Assembly (NCBI GenBank): GCA_016927755.1
Contig: JAFGLZ010000006.1
Coordinates: 1 to 40,533 of the forward strand
Reading direction: 5' to 3'
DNA length: 40,533 nt
From: Phycisphaerae bacterium
GTDB taxonomy: Bacteria; Planctomycetota; Phycisphaerae; UBA1845; JAFGLZ01
Numbering within the stretch: the first letter of the stretch is position 1; every line of letters starts with the position of its first letter. Positions 18,814 through 26,024 of the stretch are shown one piece after another. The notes under the pieces are model-generated. The model made no database searches, had not been told where the DNA came from, and saw only the letters and a list, made by a program, of their open reading frames with translations. Position numbers and translations under genes: made by a program.

Positions 18814-19866
18814 ATGTCAGACACTCCCGACTTCTCGGTCGAGAAGCAGATCAACCGACGGCTCGATGAGTATCTTCAGGACTATTGGTTCCAGGGCCAT
18901 TCCGCCGAGCAATTCTGGCGATGGCAGGTCGAGCGCCGGCAACGCTTGCGTCGCGCGATGCGCCTCGACCTTCCGCCCGTCTACGCCAACCCGCGGGCGG
19001 AGGTTTTGGAGACCGAGAGCCGGCGGGGCGTCCAAGTCGAGCTGATCGCCCTGGAGACCGAGTGCGATTTCTGGCTTCCCGTCTACATGCTCAGGCCGAC
19101 CGGCCCGGACAACGGACGCACGCTGATCGCCCTGCACGGAGAGGGGCGGGGCGCCGTCGACGTCGTCGGACTCGCGACCGATGAGCACGCCAGGCGGCAC
19201 GTCCAACAGTACCGATATGACTACGCCGAGCGTTGGGCCCGCGCCGGATTCGTCGTGGCCGCTCCGGAGCTGCGCGGTTACGGACGCCTCATGCTCCAGG
19301 ACGACCGACAGTACCTCGACGGCAGTCCCGCCGAGGCGTTGTGGCGAAACTCGGTCGCCCGCCTGGCGGCCGTCTATCTGCGGATCGGGCGAACCTATGC
19401 CGGTTGCTGCGTGGCGGACCTGATCCGGCTCATTGACTACCTCGAAACGCGGCCCGACGTCGATCGCGATCGGATCGGCATCGGCGGGATGGGCGAAGGC
19501 GCCCGGGCTTTGAGTTGGCTGGTCTCCGTGGAAGACCGGGTCTCCGCGGCCGCGGCCACCGCGCTTCGCCGCTACGATGCCGCGACGTTGCTGGGGCCGC
19601 GAGTCGGGGCGCCGGCCATGATCGACAGCAGGGCGCTGGTGGATCACGCCTCGATCTTCTCATGTCTCGTGCGCCGTCCGCTCTGCATCCAAGCCGGACG
19701 CCGCGGCAGTGTGATTCCCGTCGAAGAGATCGAGACCATCGGCCAGCGCCTAAGCGATTTGTACCGCCTCTGCAAGGCCGAGGATCGCTTCGCGCTGGAT
19801 ATCCATGGCGGGGCGGACGTCTTCAATCATGACGTCGTGATCGAGTTCTTCGAGAAGTGGCTGTAG
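18814..19866 (+). CDS. alpha/beta-hydrolase-fold protein lacking the nucleophile Ser
   Basis: The 350-residue protein has a helical N-terminal part (residues 1-75) and an alpha/beta-hydrolase core: TLIALHGEGRGAVDVV near 103-118 (oxyanion region), GFVVAAPELRGYGR near 145-158, then the nucleophile-elbow segment DRIGIGGMGEGARAL. Where the family has G-x-S-x-G, this protein has G225-M-G227-E-G229, with Gly (GGC) in place of Ser. The expected acidic residue after the sixth strand is not obvious (IQAGRRGSVIP), and His331 or His339 could be the histidine. It looks like a dienelactone-hydrolase or acetyl-esterase relative that is no longer a classical serine esterase. The start at 18814 begins the conserved part; the upstream ATG-like codons are doubtful. 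Confidence 0.75.
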   Translation: MSDTPDFSVEKQINRRLDEYLQDYWFQGHSAEQFWRWQVERRQRLRRAMRLDLPPVYANPRAEVLETESRRGVQVELIALETECDFWLPVYMLRPTGPDNGRTLIALHGEGRGAVDVVGLATDEHARRHVQQYRYDYAERWARAGFVVAAPELRGYGRLMLQDDRQYLDGSPAEALWRNSVARLAAVYLRIGRTYAGCCVADLIRLIDYLETRPDVDRDRIGIGGMGEGARALSWLVSVEDRVSAAAATALRRYDAATLLGPRVGAPAMIDSRALVDHASIFSCLVRRPLCIQAGRRGSVIPVEEIETIGQRLSDLYRLCKAEDRFALDIHGGADVFNHDVVIEFFEKWL

Positions 19867-19892
19867 CGAGCGTGCGTGAGTTCGCGCTCGCT
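19865..19892 (+). terminator. inverted repeat after the hydrolase gene
   Basis: AGCGAGCG (19865-19872) and CGCTCGCT (19885-19892) form a perfect 8-base inverted repeat with a 12-base loop, starting within the stop codon of the hydrolase gene. There is no T tract, so termination would not be of the classical intrinsic type. Confidence 0.35.
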
Positions 19893-19914
19893 TAGCATGG
19901 GCCTCTCGCCCGTT
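19893..19914. repeat. short dispersed palindrome, copy A
   Basis: A 22-base unit TAGCATGGGC-CTCTCGCCCGTT, with the internal inverted repeat GGGC/GCCC. Related units lie at 38431-38452 and 39873-39894. All three are intergenic. Confidence 0.65.
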
Positions 19915-20008
19915 CCGGTATCGTGATTTCTGGCTTCCGACAACTGTATCCGGCTCCTTTCAGGAACCAGCGGCTCATCTTGGGTCAGCGGTTGGCCAAC
20001 CGGGGGGC

Positions 20009-20484
20009 TCACTCTCCGATTGCCCCGAAGAATCGGCGGAGCAGCTCTGCATTGTACCAGGCTCCCTCGTTCGACAAGCGTTCGACCAGAGGGCGAACCG
20101 CTGACACGATGCCGAGTTGCTTGGCACGCGCCAGCAACCCGAGCGATCCCACGACATCCAAACCTACTGCCAAGGCGGCCCTTCGTCCCTTGCGGTCGTC
20201 CATGCAGACCCGGCGGATGTCCTCTTGGATGGCGATGCGAATGACGGCTGCCTCCCCGGATCCAGGGCAGCGAGAGCCACCGGGTCCAGGGGATTGCCAA
20301 GCTGAATGATGGTTAGCCATGGCGGCAGTACAACCGGGTAGCCGAGCGCGGCGCCCGCCTTGATCTCCTGCTCCACCTCGCGCGGGCAAATGAACTGGAT
20401 TGGGAGTTGCCGGAGCACGTCGAGTGCGTCCGCACGCGCGAAGGCGATCAAGGGACCCGTGTTGATGACGATGCGATCATCCAT
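20009..20484 (-). pseudogene. frameshifted PIN-domain toxin (DUF3368-like)
   Basis: The first frame (start ATG 20484) encodes MDDRIVINTGPLIAFARADA, then PREVEQEIKAGAALGYPVVL, up to LAALDPG. The rest of the family pattern continues in another frame: GEAAVIRIAIQEDI, MDDRKGRRAALAVGLDVVGS, then LLARAKQLGIVSAVRPLVERL, ending at 20009. The two halves join perfectly if one C/G is restored in the CCCC run at 20254-20257, giving DPGEAAVI. PIN toxins are Mg-dependent RNases. The start overlaps the stop of the upstream antitoxin gene by eight bases (ATGGATGA), the normal antitoxin-toxin order. Either the toxin is inactivated or the read contains a homopolymer error. Without the correction the first frame runs on into unrelated sequence and stops at 20164. 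Confidence 0.8.
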
Positions 20485-20740
20485 GACGGGCGAAATCTGC
20501 TTCCACGTCCGCTTCCTCCGCCGTGAGATTGCTGACGGGGATTCCCGCGTTGGTGAGCGAGAGAAGAAACTCGACGCGATTCCTGCCGGCCAAGCAGGCG
20601 GCTTGCCCGGAGGTCAACTTGCCGAGCTCGTATAGCTTCGCCGCCAGAAGGAACCTTGCCTCTCGTGAGAACTGATCCGGAGACAGTCCCAGTCCGACGA
20701 GGATATCGTCTCCGTATTCGATGGTTAGCGTCCGTTGCAT
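20477..20740 (-). CDS. UPF0175-family antitoxin
   Basis: This 87-residue protein matches the small UPF0175 family found upstream of DUF3368 PIN toxins. The core REARFLLAAKLYELGKLTSG followed by QAACLAGRNRVEFLLSL is typical, with a putative helix-turn-helix in GKLTSGQAACLAGRNRVEFL and a C-terminal acidic tail that normally covers the toxin. ATG at 20740 is chosen because a strong GAGGTGA site lies just upstream; an in-frame ATG at 20788 would add 16 residues. The stop overlaps the toxin start. The gene seems intact although the toxin frame is broken. Autoregulation would be expected from the family, but I see no operator. Confidence 0.82.
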   Translation of the reverse strand: MQRTLTIEYGDDILVGLGLSPDQFSREARFLLAAKLYELGKLTSGQAACLAGRNRVEFLLSLTNAGIPVSNLTAEEADVEADFARHG

Positions 20741-20932
20741 GCCGTCACCTCGGACCACGATTACCGTCCGACGGTCATGATACCACATCCGTGACTTCCC
20801 GCGAACAGAGAGCGAGGATTCTCTCGAGACCTGAGTTACCTGATTCCTCTGCCAGCCAGGACCGCCGATCCGGAAACGTCTATTCGAAGCGTCCCGTTTC
20901 CCTCGTCTTCAAGGCGGCTGCCTTGCGACGCT

Positions 20933-21556
20933 TCACCAGTCCGGCTGCTCGAGCCACGCCTGAAGGGTCTGCTTGGCCGCCTGCGATTTGGCGGGCCAGT
21001 CTCGACCGCGGTTCTCGATCAGCGCGTACCGCGGATGGTTCCCGGCGATCTCGGCGCAGAGCGAATCGACGACGGCGGCCTCTTCGGGGGATTCATGACG
21101 ACCGGCCTCGGCGCCCCGGACGTAGTGCGCCGCCGCCCCGATCGCGGAGGTCTGCAGGTGGAGCACCCCGTCGTATCGGCGCACGTGTTCGTCCAGACTC
21201 ATCTCCGTCAGATCGAAGAACTCCTGGTCGTCCCATCCGCCATGCCGCCAGTACGCCAGCGAATCGAGCGTGCCGCGATCGCAGATCAGGACCTTGCCCG
21301 CGCCGGACGCTTCCGGCCCGGCCGCAAGGGCGACGGCGTCCTCCAGGATGAGCTGGAGGCGGACGACGCCGATCTGAAACCGCTTCGTCCCCGGTCTCAA
21401 TCCCGCGGAGATGAGCAGCGTCGCGGCCTCGGGGACCCGCAGCCAGCGATCGACGGAGGGATCCTCGGCGCGAAGCTCACGGCTCAGTGTCGTCTTTCCC
21501 CCGCCGGGCCCTCCCGTCAGCAAGATCCGTCTGCTCCGTGGCACGCCGTCCTCCAT
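20933..21556 (-). CDS. AAA_28-type P-loop NTPase/kinase-like protein
   Basis: The 207-residue protein begins with RRILLTGGPGGGKTTLSREL, a Walker A motif (GGPGGGKTT) near residues 14-22. VPEAATLLISAGLRPG follows, then VLICDRGTLDSLAYW (Walker B-like LICDRG, near 91-96), and LQTSAIGAAAHYVRG with basic residues further on. This order is that of the AAA_28 (NadR/thymidylate-kinase-like) domain, whose bacterial members are mostly uncharacterised and may be nucleotide or nucleoside kinases. ATG at 21556 is preferred since the upstream in-frame residues are arginine-rich and atypical; no strong ribosome site is seen. The gene stands alone on the minus strand, with the tandem small-RNA locus reading away from it on the other strand. 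Confidence 0.75.
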   Translation of the reverse strand: MEDGVPRSRRILLTGGPGGGKTTLSRELRAEDPSVDRWLRVPEAATLLISAGLRPGTKRFQIGVVRLQLILEDAVALAAGPEASGAGKVLICDRGTLDSLAYWRHGGWDDQEFFDLTEMSLDEHVRRYDGVLHLQTSAIGAAAHYVRGAEAGRHESPEEAAVVDSLCAEIAGNHPRYALIENRGRDWPAKSQAAKQTLQAWLEQPDW

Positions 21557-21683
21557 GGCTTGGTCGTCGATCCGCGATTGCCCGAACCGCGCAGATCCTA
21601 AGGTTCCCGCGAGACGTGTCAACGGACGCTCCCGGCGGCGAACGTCCAATAAGGGCGATCGCAAAAAAAAAGCGGGACCGCGG

Positions 21684-21709
21684 CGAACTCCTCGCGAGCC
21701 CCCTCGTAT
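21684..21709 (+). promoter_or_regulatory. ECF-like promoter of small RNA copy 1
   Basis: CGAAC (21684-21688) and CGTAT (21705-21709) are 16 bases apart, followed after a short gap by ATCAGAA. The same elements precede copy 2 (21996-22000 and 22018-22022). GAAC in the -35 position with CGT in the -10 position is the general layout of ECF sigma-factor promoters. The same site also contains TATCAT (21707-21712), so a sigma70 reading is possible. Confidence 0.45.
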
Positions 21710-21713
21710 CATG

Positions 21714-21827
21714 ATCAGAAGAACAACAGACTCCCAACCTCCTTACCCCTTACGGTCGAGTGAACCCCCAATTATCACTCGACGGACTCCAACAGGCCGC
21801 ACTTTCCTCCGGTGCGGCCTTCTTTCT
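21714..21827 (+). ncRNA. putative anti-SD small RNA, copy 1
   Basis: About 110 bases with no plausible reading frame but a clear RNA layout shared with copy 2 at 22027-22127. In order it has ATCAGAA at the 5' end; a C-rich unpaired segment ACCTCCTTACC (21737-21747), whose CCUCCUU is complementary to the ribosome-binding sequence AAGGAGG; a perfect 9-bp hairpin GTCGAGTGA/TCACTCGAC (21755-21783) with an 11-base loop holding CCCCC; and a Rho-independent terminator. The terminator loop again contains TCCTCC. The order resembles the CCUCC-loop small RNAs known from alphaproteobacteria, but that is an analogy only. Expression and ends are unproven. Confidence 0.6.
21795..21827 (+). terminator. Rho-independent terminator of small RNA copy 1
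   Basis: GGCCGCAC (21795-21802) pairs perfectly with GTGCGGCC (21812-21819) around a 9-base loop, followed by TTCTTTCT. The T tract is only on the + strand side, which fixes the direction of transcription. Confidence 0.8.
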
Positions 21828-21831
21828 GCGC

Positions 21832-21995
21832 GATCCACATTCCAGCGCCTGCTCGAGGCCTTCGGCGGGTCGGGACAGGCGGCGGCCATATCCTTAATCG
21901 ATTGCAGAGAAAAGCTTTATGTCCGGGTTCCTGGGCTCGGGGTGTGCGAGCACGGCGGGGCCCTCGCGGATTCGGCGAGATTTTTGGGTCTCGGT
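21832..21995. other. spacer between the two small RNA copies
   Basis: No gene, convincing reading frame or promoter other than those of the flanking copies is visible here. It contains a short AT-richer patch around 21890-21920 (CCTTAATCGATTGC, AAAGCTTTA). Confidence 0.4.
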
Positions 21996-22022
21996 CGAAC
22001 CGACGAGGGCGGGTGGGCGTAT
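21996..22022 (+). promoter_or_regulatory. ECF-like promoter of small RNA copy 2
   Basis: CGAAC (21996-22000) and CGTAT (22018-22022) are 17 bases apart and are followed by ATCAGAA at 22027, repeating the layout before copy 1. The intervening bases are not conserved, so retention of both boxes is suggestive. Confidence 0.45.
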
Positions 22023-22026
22023 GAGT

Positions 22027-22127
22027 ATCAGAACACGAAACCCCAGACCTCCTTACCAATCTCCATCGTCGAGGGAACTCGACAAGACCTCAGGGCCGCA
22101 TTCTCCTCCGGTGCGGCCCTTCTTTTT
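22027..22127 (+). ncRNA. putative anti-SD small RNA, copy 2
   Basis: About 100 bases with the same order as copy 1. It has ATCAGAA, then ACCTCCTTACC (22047-22057), identical over 11 bases to copy 1. The hairpin GTCGAG-GGAA-CTCGAC (22068-22083) is shortened to 6 bp and closed by a GNRA-type tetraloop. The terminator is GGGCCGCA/TGCGGCCC (22093-22119) with CTCCTCC in its loop. Between the copies the sequence has diverged a good deal while pairing and the CCUCC segments are kept, which argues for a functional RNA. The MFS gene starts 37 bases beyond the T tract, so a leader or attenuator role for that gene is an alternative. Confidence 0.6.
22093..22127 (+). terminator. Rho-independent terminator of small RNA copy 2
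   Basis: The stem GGGCCGCA (22093-22100)/TGCGGCCC (22112-22119) with an 11-base loop is followed by TTCTTTTT. Compared with copy 1 the stem has shifted by one pair: a G-C pair was gained at the base and a C-G pair lost at the top. Confidence 0.82.
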
Positions 22128-22163
22128 GCGCGCTCGCTCCGAATCTGATACCATCATGGGGTT

Positions 22164-23459
22164 ATGCCTGCCTCCGGTCGAGACCCTTTGTCCCCAAACG
22201 ATCAGCGACGGGGAGAACGGCTCTTGCTCGCCGAGTCGGCGCTCGCTCGCGCCATGGCGACCTCGTCGAGTGGGATGTATCTGGCCGCTCTGGCCCTGGC
22301 CCTGGGTGCCAATGAATTCGAGTACGGCAAGCTGGCCGGGGCCGTCTTCGTCGGCGGCTCCCTTCAGCTCCTCGTCGTGCCCTTGCTGACTTGGATCGGC
22401 TCGCGCCGGCGGTTCTGCCTGGTCGGGTTGGGCGCGACTCGGTTCTTCCGCGTCTGTCTGGCCGCCGCCCCGCTGCTCGTCCTGTGGAACGTGACACCCG
22501 GCGGCGTGATGTGGGTCATGTTCTTTGCGCTCGTCCTCAGCGCGATCACGGGGACGGCCTCGGAGACGGCGCGACAGAGTTGGATGAGCGACCTGATCCC
22601 CAAGGCTCGGCTGGGGAGATTCATCGGCTGGCGTTCCGCCGTCATGCAATGCGCCGGTATCGTCACCATGTTGGCGTACGCCGCCTACCTCGAGTTCTGG
22701 CGGTACACCGGACACGATCCGATTCCCGGTTTCCAGTACCTGATCCTGTTCGGCACGGGGCTGGGCGTCATTGGTTTGTTCCTGATCGCCAAGGCGCCGG
22801 AGCCGCCGATGTCGGAGAGGCTCAGCCCAAGGCTGCAGTGGGTGGCCGTTACGCTGCCGCTTCGCGACGCCAGGTTCCGCCGATTCATCGTGTTCTTCTG
22901 TCTCTGGACGCTGGCGATGCCCATGGCGGGGATGTTTTTCCACCTGTACATGCTGGACTATCTCGGCCTGCGCCATCGACCGATGGGCTACGTCCTGGTC
23001 GCCGCGACCGACATCATCAGCATGCTCGTGGGGATGGCGTCCGCTCCGCTCTGGGGTCGGCTGGCCGATCGGTGGGGGACCAAGCGCGTGCTGTTGCGGG
23101 CCGGCTTCGTGATGGCCCTCTTCCCCCTGCTGTGGATCCCCATCACTCCGGGTTTGTGGTGGCTGATCTTCGTGGTCATCCTGGTCCGGGTCTTTGGGAG
23201 CGCTTGTGATATCGGCCCGATGACGATGGCCATGCAGATGGCGCCCCGGCGCCGTCGCTCGATCTACATCAGCGTCTACCGAAGTCTGGGATGCGTGACG
23301 CAGGCGGTCGCCCCGATGGTAGGGGGGGCGATCGCCCACAAAGCGGGCCCGTCCTTCTGGACATTGGGCGCCTTTACCTTCACCGGACTCCACCTGTTGT
23401 TCGTCATCAGCACGTTCGGACGGCTGCTCAGCCTGTGGTGGCTTCGAAGGGTCAATTGA
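22164..23459 (+). CDS. MFS-type transporter
   Basis: The protein has 431 residues and about 12 hydrophobic segments, from MYLAALALALGANEFEYGKL near residue 38 to LHLLFVISTFGRLLSLWWL at the C-terminus. Between segments 2 and 3 it carries basic loop residues (SRRRFC), and midway RLADRWGTKRVLLRAG, the common MFS loop motif D-R-x-G-x-(K/R). MYLAALALALGAN...AGAVFVGGSLQLLV is the style of a YceI-like/MFS_1 protein of unknown substrate. It is the first gene of the + strand series ending at 28440. ATG at 22164 has GGGG four bases upstream. The substrate cannot be inferred. Confidence 0.75.
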   Translation: MPASGRDPLSPNDQRRGERLLLAESALARAMATSSSGMYLAALALALGANEFEYGKLAGAVFVGGSLQLLVVPLLTWIGSRRRFCLVGLGATRFFRVCLAAAPLLVLWNVTPGGVMWVMFFALVLSAITGTASETARQSWMSDLIPKARLGRFIGWRSAVMQCAGIVTMLAYAAYLEFWRYTGHDPIPGFQYLILFGTGLGVIGLFLIAKAPEPPMSERLSPRLQWVAVTLPLRDARFRRFIVFFCLWTLAMPMAGMFFHLYMLDYLGLRHRPMGYVLVAATDIISMLVGMASAPLWGRLADRWGTKRVLLRAGFVMALFPLLWIPITPGLWWLIFVVILVRVFGSACDIGPMTMAMQMAPRRRRSIYISVYRSLGCVTQAVAPMVGGAIAHKAGPSFWTLGAFTFTGLHLLFVISTFGRLLSLWWLRRVN

Positions 23460-23545
23460 AGCGCCTTGGACGCCGTGACCGCCTTGCGGGGGCCCGTCAT
23501 CGTCGCCATACTGACGCCGATGAGACGCTGAGACCGTGCGATCGG

Positions 23546-24274
23546 ATGCCGTTCATGGATGACGCCACGCTTGCCAAGCTTCGTGAGGAGCTCCTCGCGG
23601 CCCCCGACGATCCGCACGTCCACCTGCGCATTGCCGAGTATCTGTATGGGCAGGGCGGCTACGAGGACGCCGCCGCCGCCGCCCGACGCGCCCTGCAGCT
23701 CGGGCACGACTGGCCCGAAGCCAGGTTGCTGCTGGGCAAGGCGTGGATGGGCCAGGGCTGCCCCTCCGAAGCCTCCTTTCAATTCAAGCAGATCCTGGAC
23801 CGTTACCCCGACCACGAGGAGGCGGCCGCTCACTACGAATCGCTCAGGCGGACGACCGCCGCCATCGAGGTCATCCGTAGGTCCAACCCCCCCGACCTCC
23901 AGCTCTATGTCCGCAATCACGTCATCGTGCTGAGGTTCTCCGGCATGATGGCTCCTTACAGCGAGGACGGCGACTACCGAGAGCCTTTCGACCGGCTTAC
24001 CACGGCCATCGCGAGGCTGCTGACCCTCGGTCAGATCGGCTGTGTGGTCGACCTGTCGCGCGTTCACTTCGTCACCTCCTTCTTCCTCAGCAAGCTCCTG
24101 GAGTGGCGGCGCAAGCTCTTCGGCGATATGCGCGGCCTGGTGATTTGCGGCGCTCGCCCGGAGATTCGAGATCTCCTGACGTCCACCCGCGTCAGCCGTC
24201 TGATGCGAATCGTCGACTCGCTGGACGACGCCATGCGGATCGTCCGGGACGTCGCCGAGAAGAACGGGCGCTGA
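23546..24274 (+). CDS. TPR-STAS domain protein
   Basis: The 242-residue protein joins two or three TPR units (about residues 10-105, with DPHVHLRIAEYLYGQGGYED and ARLLLGKAWMGQGCPSEASF) to a STAS-like domain (about 125-240). The STAS part shows VIVLRFSGMM, CVVDLSRVHFVTSFFLSKLL and LVICGARPEIRDLL, the pattern of anti-sigma-factor antagonists. Where SpoIIAA has DSSG, this protein has TSFF, so the first serine is kept but the neighbouring acidic residue and glycine are not. It may act as a partner-switching component or a scaffold. The start could be ATG 23546 or 23555, both with weak ribosome sites. No cognate anti-sigma kinase is in the window. Confidence 0.72.
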   Translation: MPFMDDATLAKLREELLAAPDDPHVHLRIAEYLYGQGGYEDAAAAARRALQLGHDWPEARLLLGKAWMGQGCPSEASFQFKQILDRYPDHEEAAAHYESLRRTTAAIEVIRRSNPPDLQLYVRNHVIVLRFSGMMAPYSEDGDYREPFDRLTTAIARLLTLGQIGCVVDLSRVHFVTSFFLSKLLEWRRKLFGDMRGLVICGARPEIRDLLTSTRVSRLMRIVDSLDDAMRIVRDVAEKNGR

Positions 24275-24337
24275 GCCGATCGCCCTCGAGCCCCGCGCCG
24301 CGTTGACCCGCCTGCGGGTTGCGATACACTGAGGCCC

Positions 24338-24880
24338 ATGGGAGTGATACGACCGCCTCGCAGGGTCAAGCTCATCTGCGGCATGATCGGACCCGATCAT
24401 GACCTGATGCGTCGCGCGCGGAAGCTCATGACCCGTGCGTTCGGCGAGACCGATCTGACCAGCGACGTCTGGCCCTTCGACAGCACGGACTACTATGAAC
24501 CGGAGATGGGGCCCGACCTGAAACGCTGGTTCGTGAGCTTCGCGGAGCTCATCTCGCAAGAGCGCCTCGCCGAGATCAAACGCCTGACGATAGACCTGGA
24601 GGCCCGGATGGCCGAAGACTGCCTCCGCCCGAAGGATCAGCGCGTGGTCAACCTGGATCCGGGTTTCGTCGGCCTGAGCAAGATGGTCCTGGCCACCACG
24701 AAGGACCACGCCCATCGGATCTACCTCCAGCGGGGCATCTACGCCGAGGTCACGCTCAAGTTCGTCAAGGGCAAGTGGGAGCCCTGGCCTTGGACGTATC
24801 CGGACTACGCGGGCCAGGCGTATCACCCGTTCTTCCTGCAGGTTCGACAACGTCTGATGGAGCAGTTGGCCGCGACGTGA
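24338..24880 (+). CDS. DUF4416 family protein
   Basis: The 180-residue protein matches the DUF4416 pattern: KLICGMIGPDHDLMRRARKL at the N-terminus, DVWPFDSTDYYEPEMGPDL near 46-64, and FVSFAELISQERLAEIK. It continues with RVVNLDPGFVGLSKMVLATT and the C-terminal WTYPDYAGQAYHPFF. The family is widespread in anaerobic and environmental bacteria, is sometimes annotated as GTP-binding, and has no established function. It stands between the STAS protein and the WecA-type transferase on the same strand. ATG at 24338 is preceded by GAGG. Confidence 0.88.
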   Translation: MGVIRPPRRVKLICGMIGPDHDLMRRARKLMTRAFGETDLTSDVWPFDSTDYYEPEMGPDLKRWFVSFAELISQERLAEIKRLTIDLEARMAEDCLRPKDQRVVNLDPGFVGLSKMVLATTKDHAHRIYLQRGIYAEVTLKFVKGKWEPWPWTYPDYAGQAYHPFFLQVRQRLMEQLAAT

Positions 24881-24935
24881 CGTCGCCGAGCGGCGACGTC
24901 GGCCGGGCAGCCCCCGGCTCGAGAGGGAGTGCCAG

Positions 24936-26024
24936 ATGGCCTGGCTGTTCTGCATCTGCCTAGCCGCTCCGTTCCTGATGTCGGTCGTCGTCACGCGCGT
25001 CGTGCGGCGGTGGGCGCTGCGGCGAGGGTTCGTCGATCGTCCCGGCGGGCACAAGCAGCACGACCGCCCGGTCGCGCTGGGGGGCGGGATCGCGATCACC
25101 GTCTCGCTGATCGTGCCGCTGGCGGCCGCGCTAGCGCTGGCCTGGGCGATGCGGTCGCTGGGGACGCCGTCGTGGCTGCCCGCCTCGGCCGCTCGACACC
25201 TGAGCGGCGTCGTCGACAAGACCCCCGCGGCGGCGGCCATTCTCCTCGGGGCGATCGTCCTGCACGTTCTGGGGTTGGTCGACGATCGACGACCGCTTCC
25301 CGCGCTCGTGAAGCTCGCGTTCATGATTCTGGTCGCGTCCGTCCTCGTCGTCGGATTCGACATTCGCGCGATGACGCTGCTCGGCCCGGCACTGGCCGGC
25401 GTCGTGACGGTGGTCTGGATCGTCGGCATCACCAATGCCTTCAACCTGATGGACAACATGGACGGTTTGGCCGGCGGCGTCGCTTGCGTGGCCGGGGCGA
25501 TCTTCGCCGTCTCGGCCGTGAGGACGGGGCAGATCTTCGTCCCCGCCGTCACGTGCATGCTGATCGGGTCCGTGGCGGGTTTCCTGCTCCACAACTTCCC
25601 GCCGGCCACGATCTTCATGGGCGATTCCGGAAGCCTCGTGATCGGATATATGCTCGCCGTCGTGACCGTCATGACGACGTTCGTCGACCCGGCCTCGGGC
25701 GGCACGCCCTTCGGCATGCTGGCGCCGGTGGTGGTGTTGGCCGTCCCCATCTACGACACGGCCAGCGTGATCTGGCTGCGCCGGCGGAGCGGCGCCAGGA
25801 TCTTCCAGGGAGACCGGCGTCACTTCTCTCACCGGCTGGTGCAGCGCGGCATGTCCCAGCGAGCGGCGGTCCTGACGATCTACCTGGCTTCGGCGGCGAC
25901 GGGGCTCTCGGCGATCATGCTCGGACGCGCCACGTGGACCGAGGCCGTGTTGGTGGGTATCCAGTGCCTGGCCGTCGTCCTGATCATCGCCCTTCTGGAG
26001 CGGGCTCCCCGACATGACGCGTAA
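24936..26024 (+). CDS. WecA/TagO-type undecaprenyl-phosphate sugar-1-phosphate transferase
   Basis: This 362-residue polytopic protein of the MraY/WecA superfamily transfers an N-acetylhexosamine-1-phosphate from a UDP-sugar to undecaprenyl phosphate, the first step in making lipid-linked O-antigen or teichoic-type polymers. Visible motifs are LGLVDDRRP (about 112-120, the DD pair), NAFNLMDNMDGLAGG (167-181), FMGDSGS (227-233), PIYDT, and the His-rich RRHFSHRL (294-301) typical of WecA rather than MraY. About ten hydrophobic segments are present. GAGGGAG lies just upstream of the ATG. Its stop overlaps the next gene's start (ATGACGCGTAA), so it is probably co-translated with the O-antigen polymerase-like protein. 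The exact sugar is not predictable. Confidence 0.92.
   Translation: MAWLFCICLAAPFLMSVVVTRVVRRWALRRGFVDRPGGHKQHDRPVALGGGIAITVSLIVPLAAALALAWAMRSLGTPSWLPASAARHLSGVVDKTPAAAAILLGAIVLHVLGLVDDRRPLPALVKLAFMILVASVLVVGFDIRAMTLLGPALAGVVTVVWIVGITNAFNLMDNMDGLAGGVACVAGAIFAVSAVRTGQIFVPAVTCMLIGSVAGFLLHNFPPATIFMGDSGSLVIGYMLAVVTVMTTFVDPASGGTPFGMLAPVVVLAVPIYDTASVIWLRRRSGARIFQGDRRHFSHRLVQRGMSQRAAVLTIYLASAATGLSAIMLGRATWTEAVLVGIQCLAVVLIIALLERAPRHDA

Noticed and set aside
21775..22059. 94-codon open frame on the - strand across the small RNA locus
   Set aside because: Arg/Pro-rich with no ribosome site. The terminators and repeats in this stretch read on the + strand.
21714..22127. Reading the tandem units as transcribed from the - strand, with AAGGAGG as a ribosome site
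   Set aside because: The T tracts follow the hairpins only on the + strand, and no reading frame follows the AAGGAGG on the minus strand.
23276..25750. 824-codon open frame on the - strand
   Set aside because: It crosses four recognisable + strand genes in antisense and has no domain.
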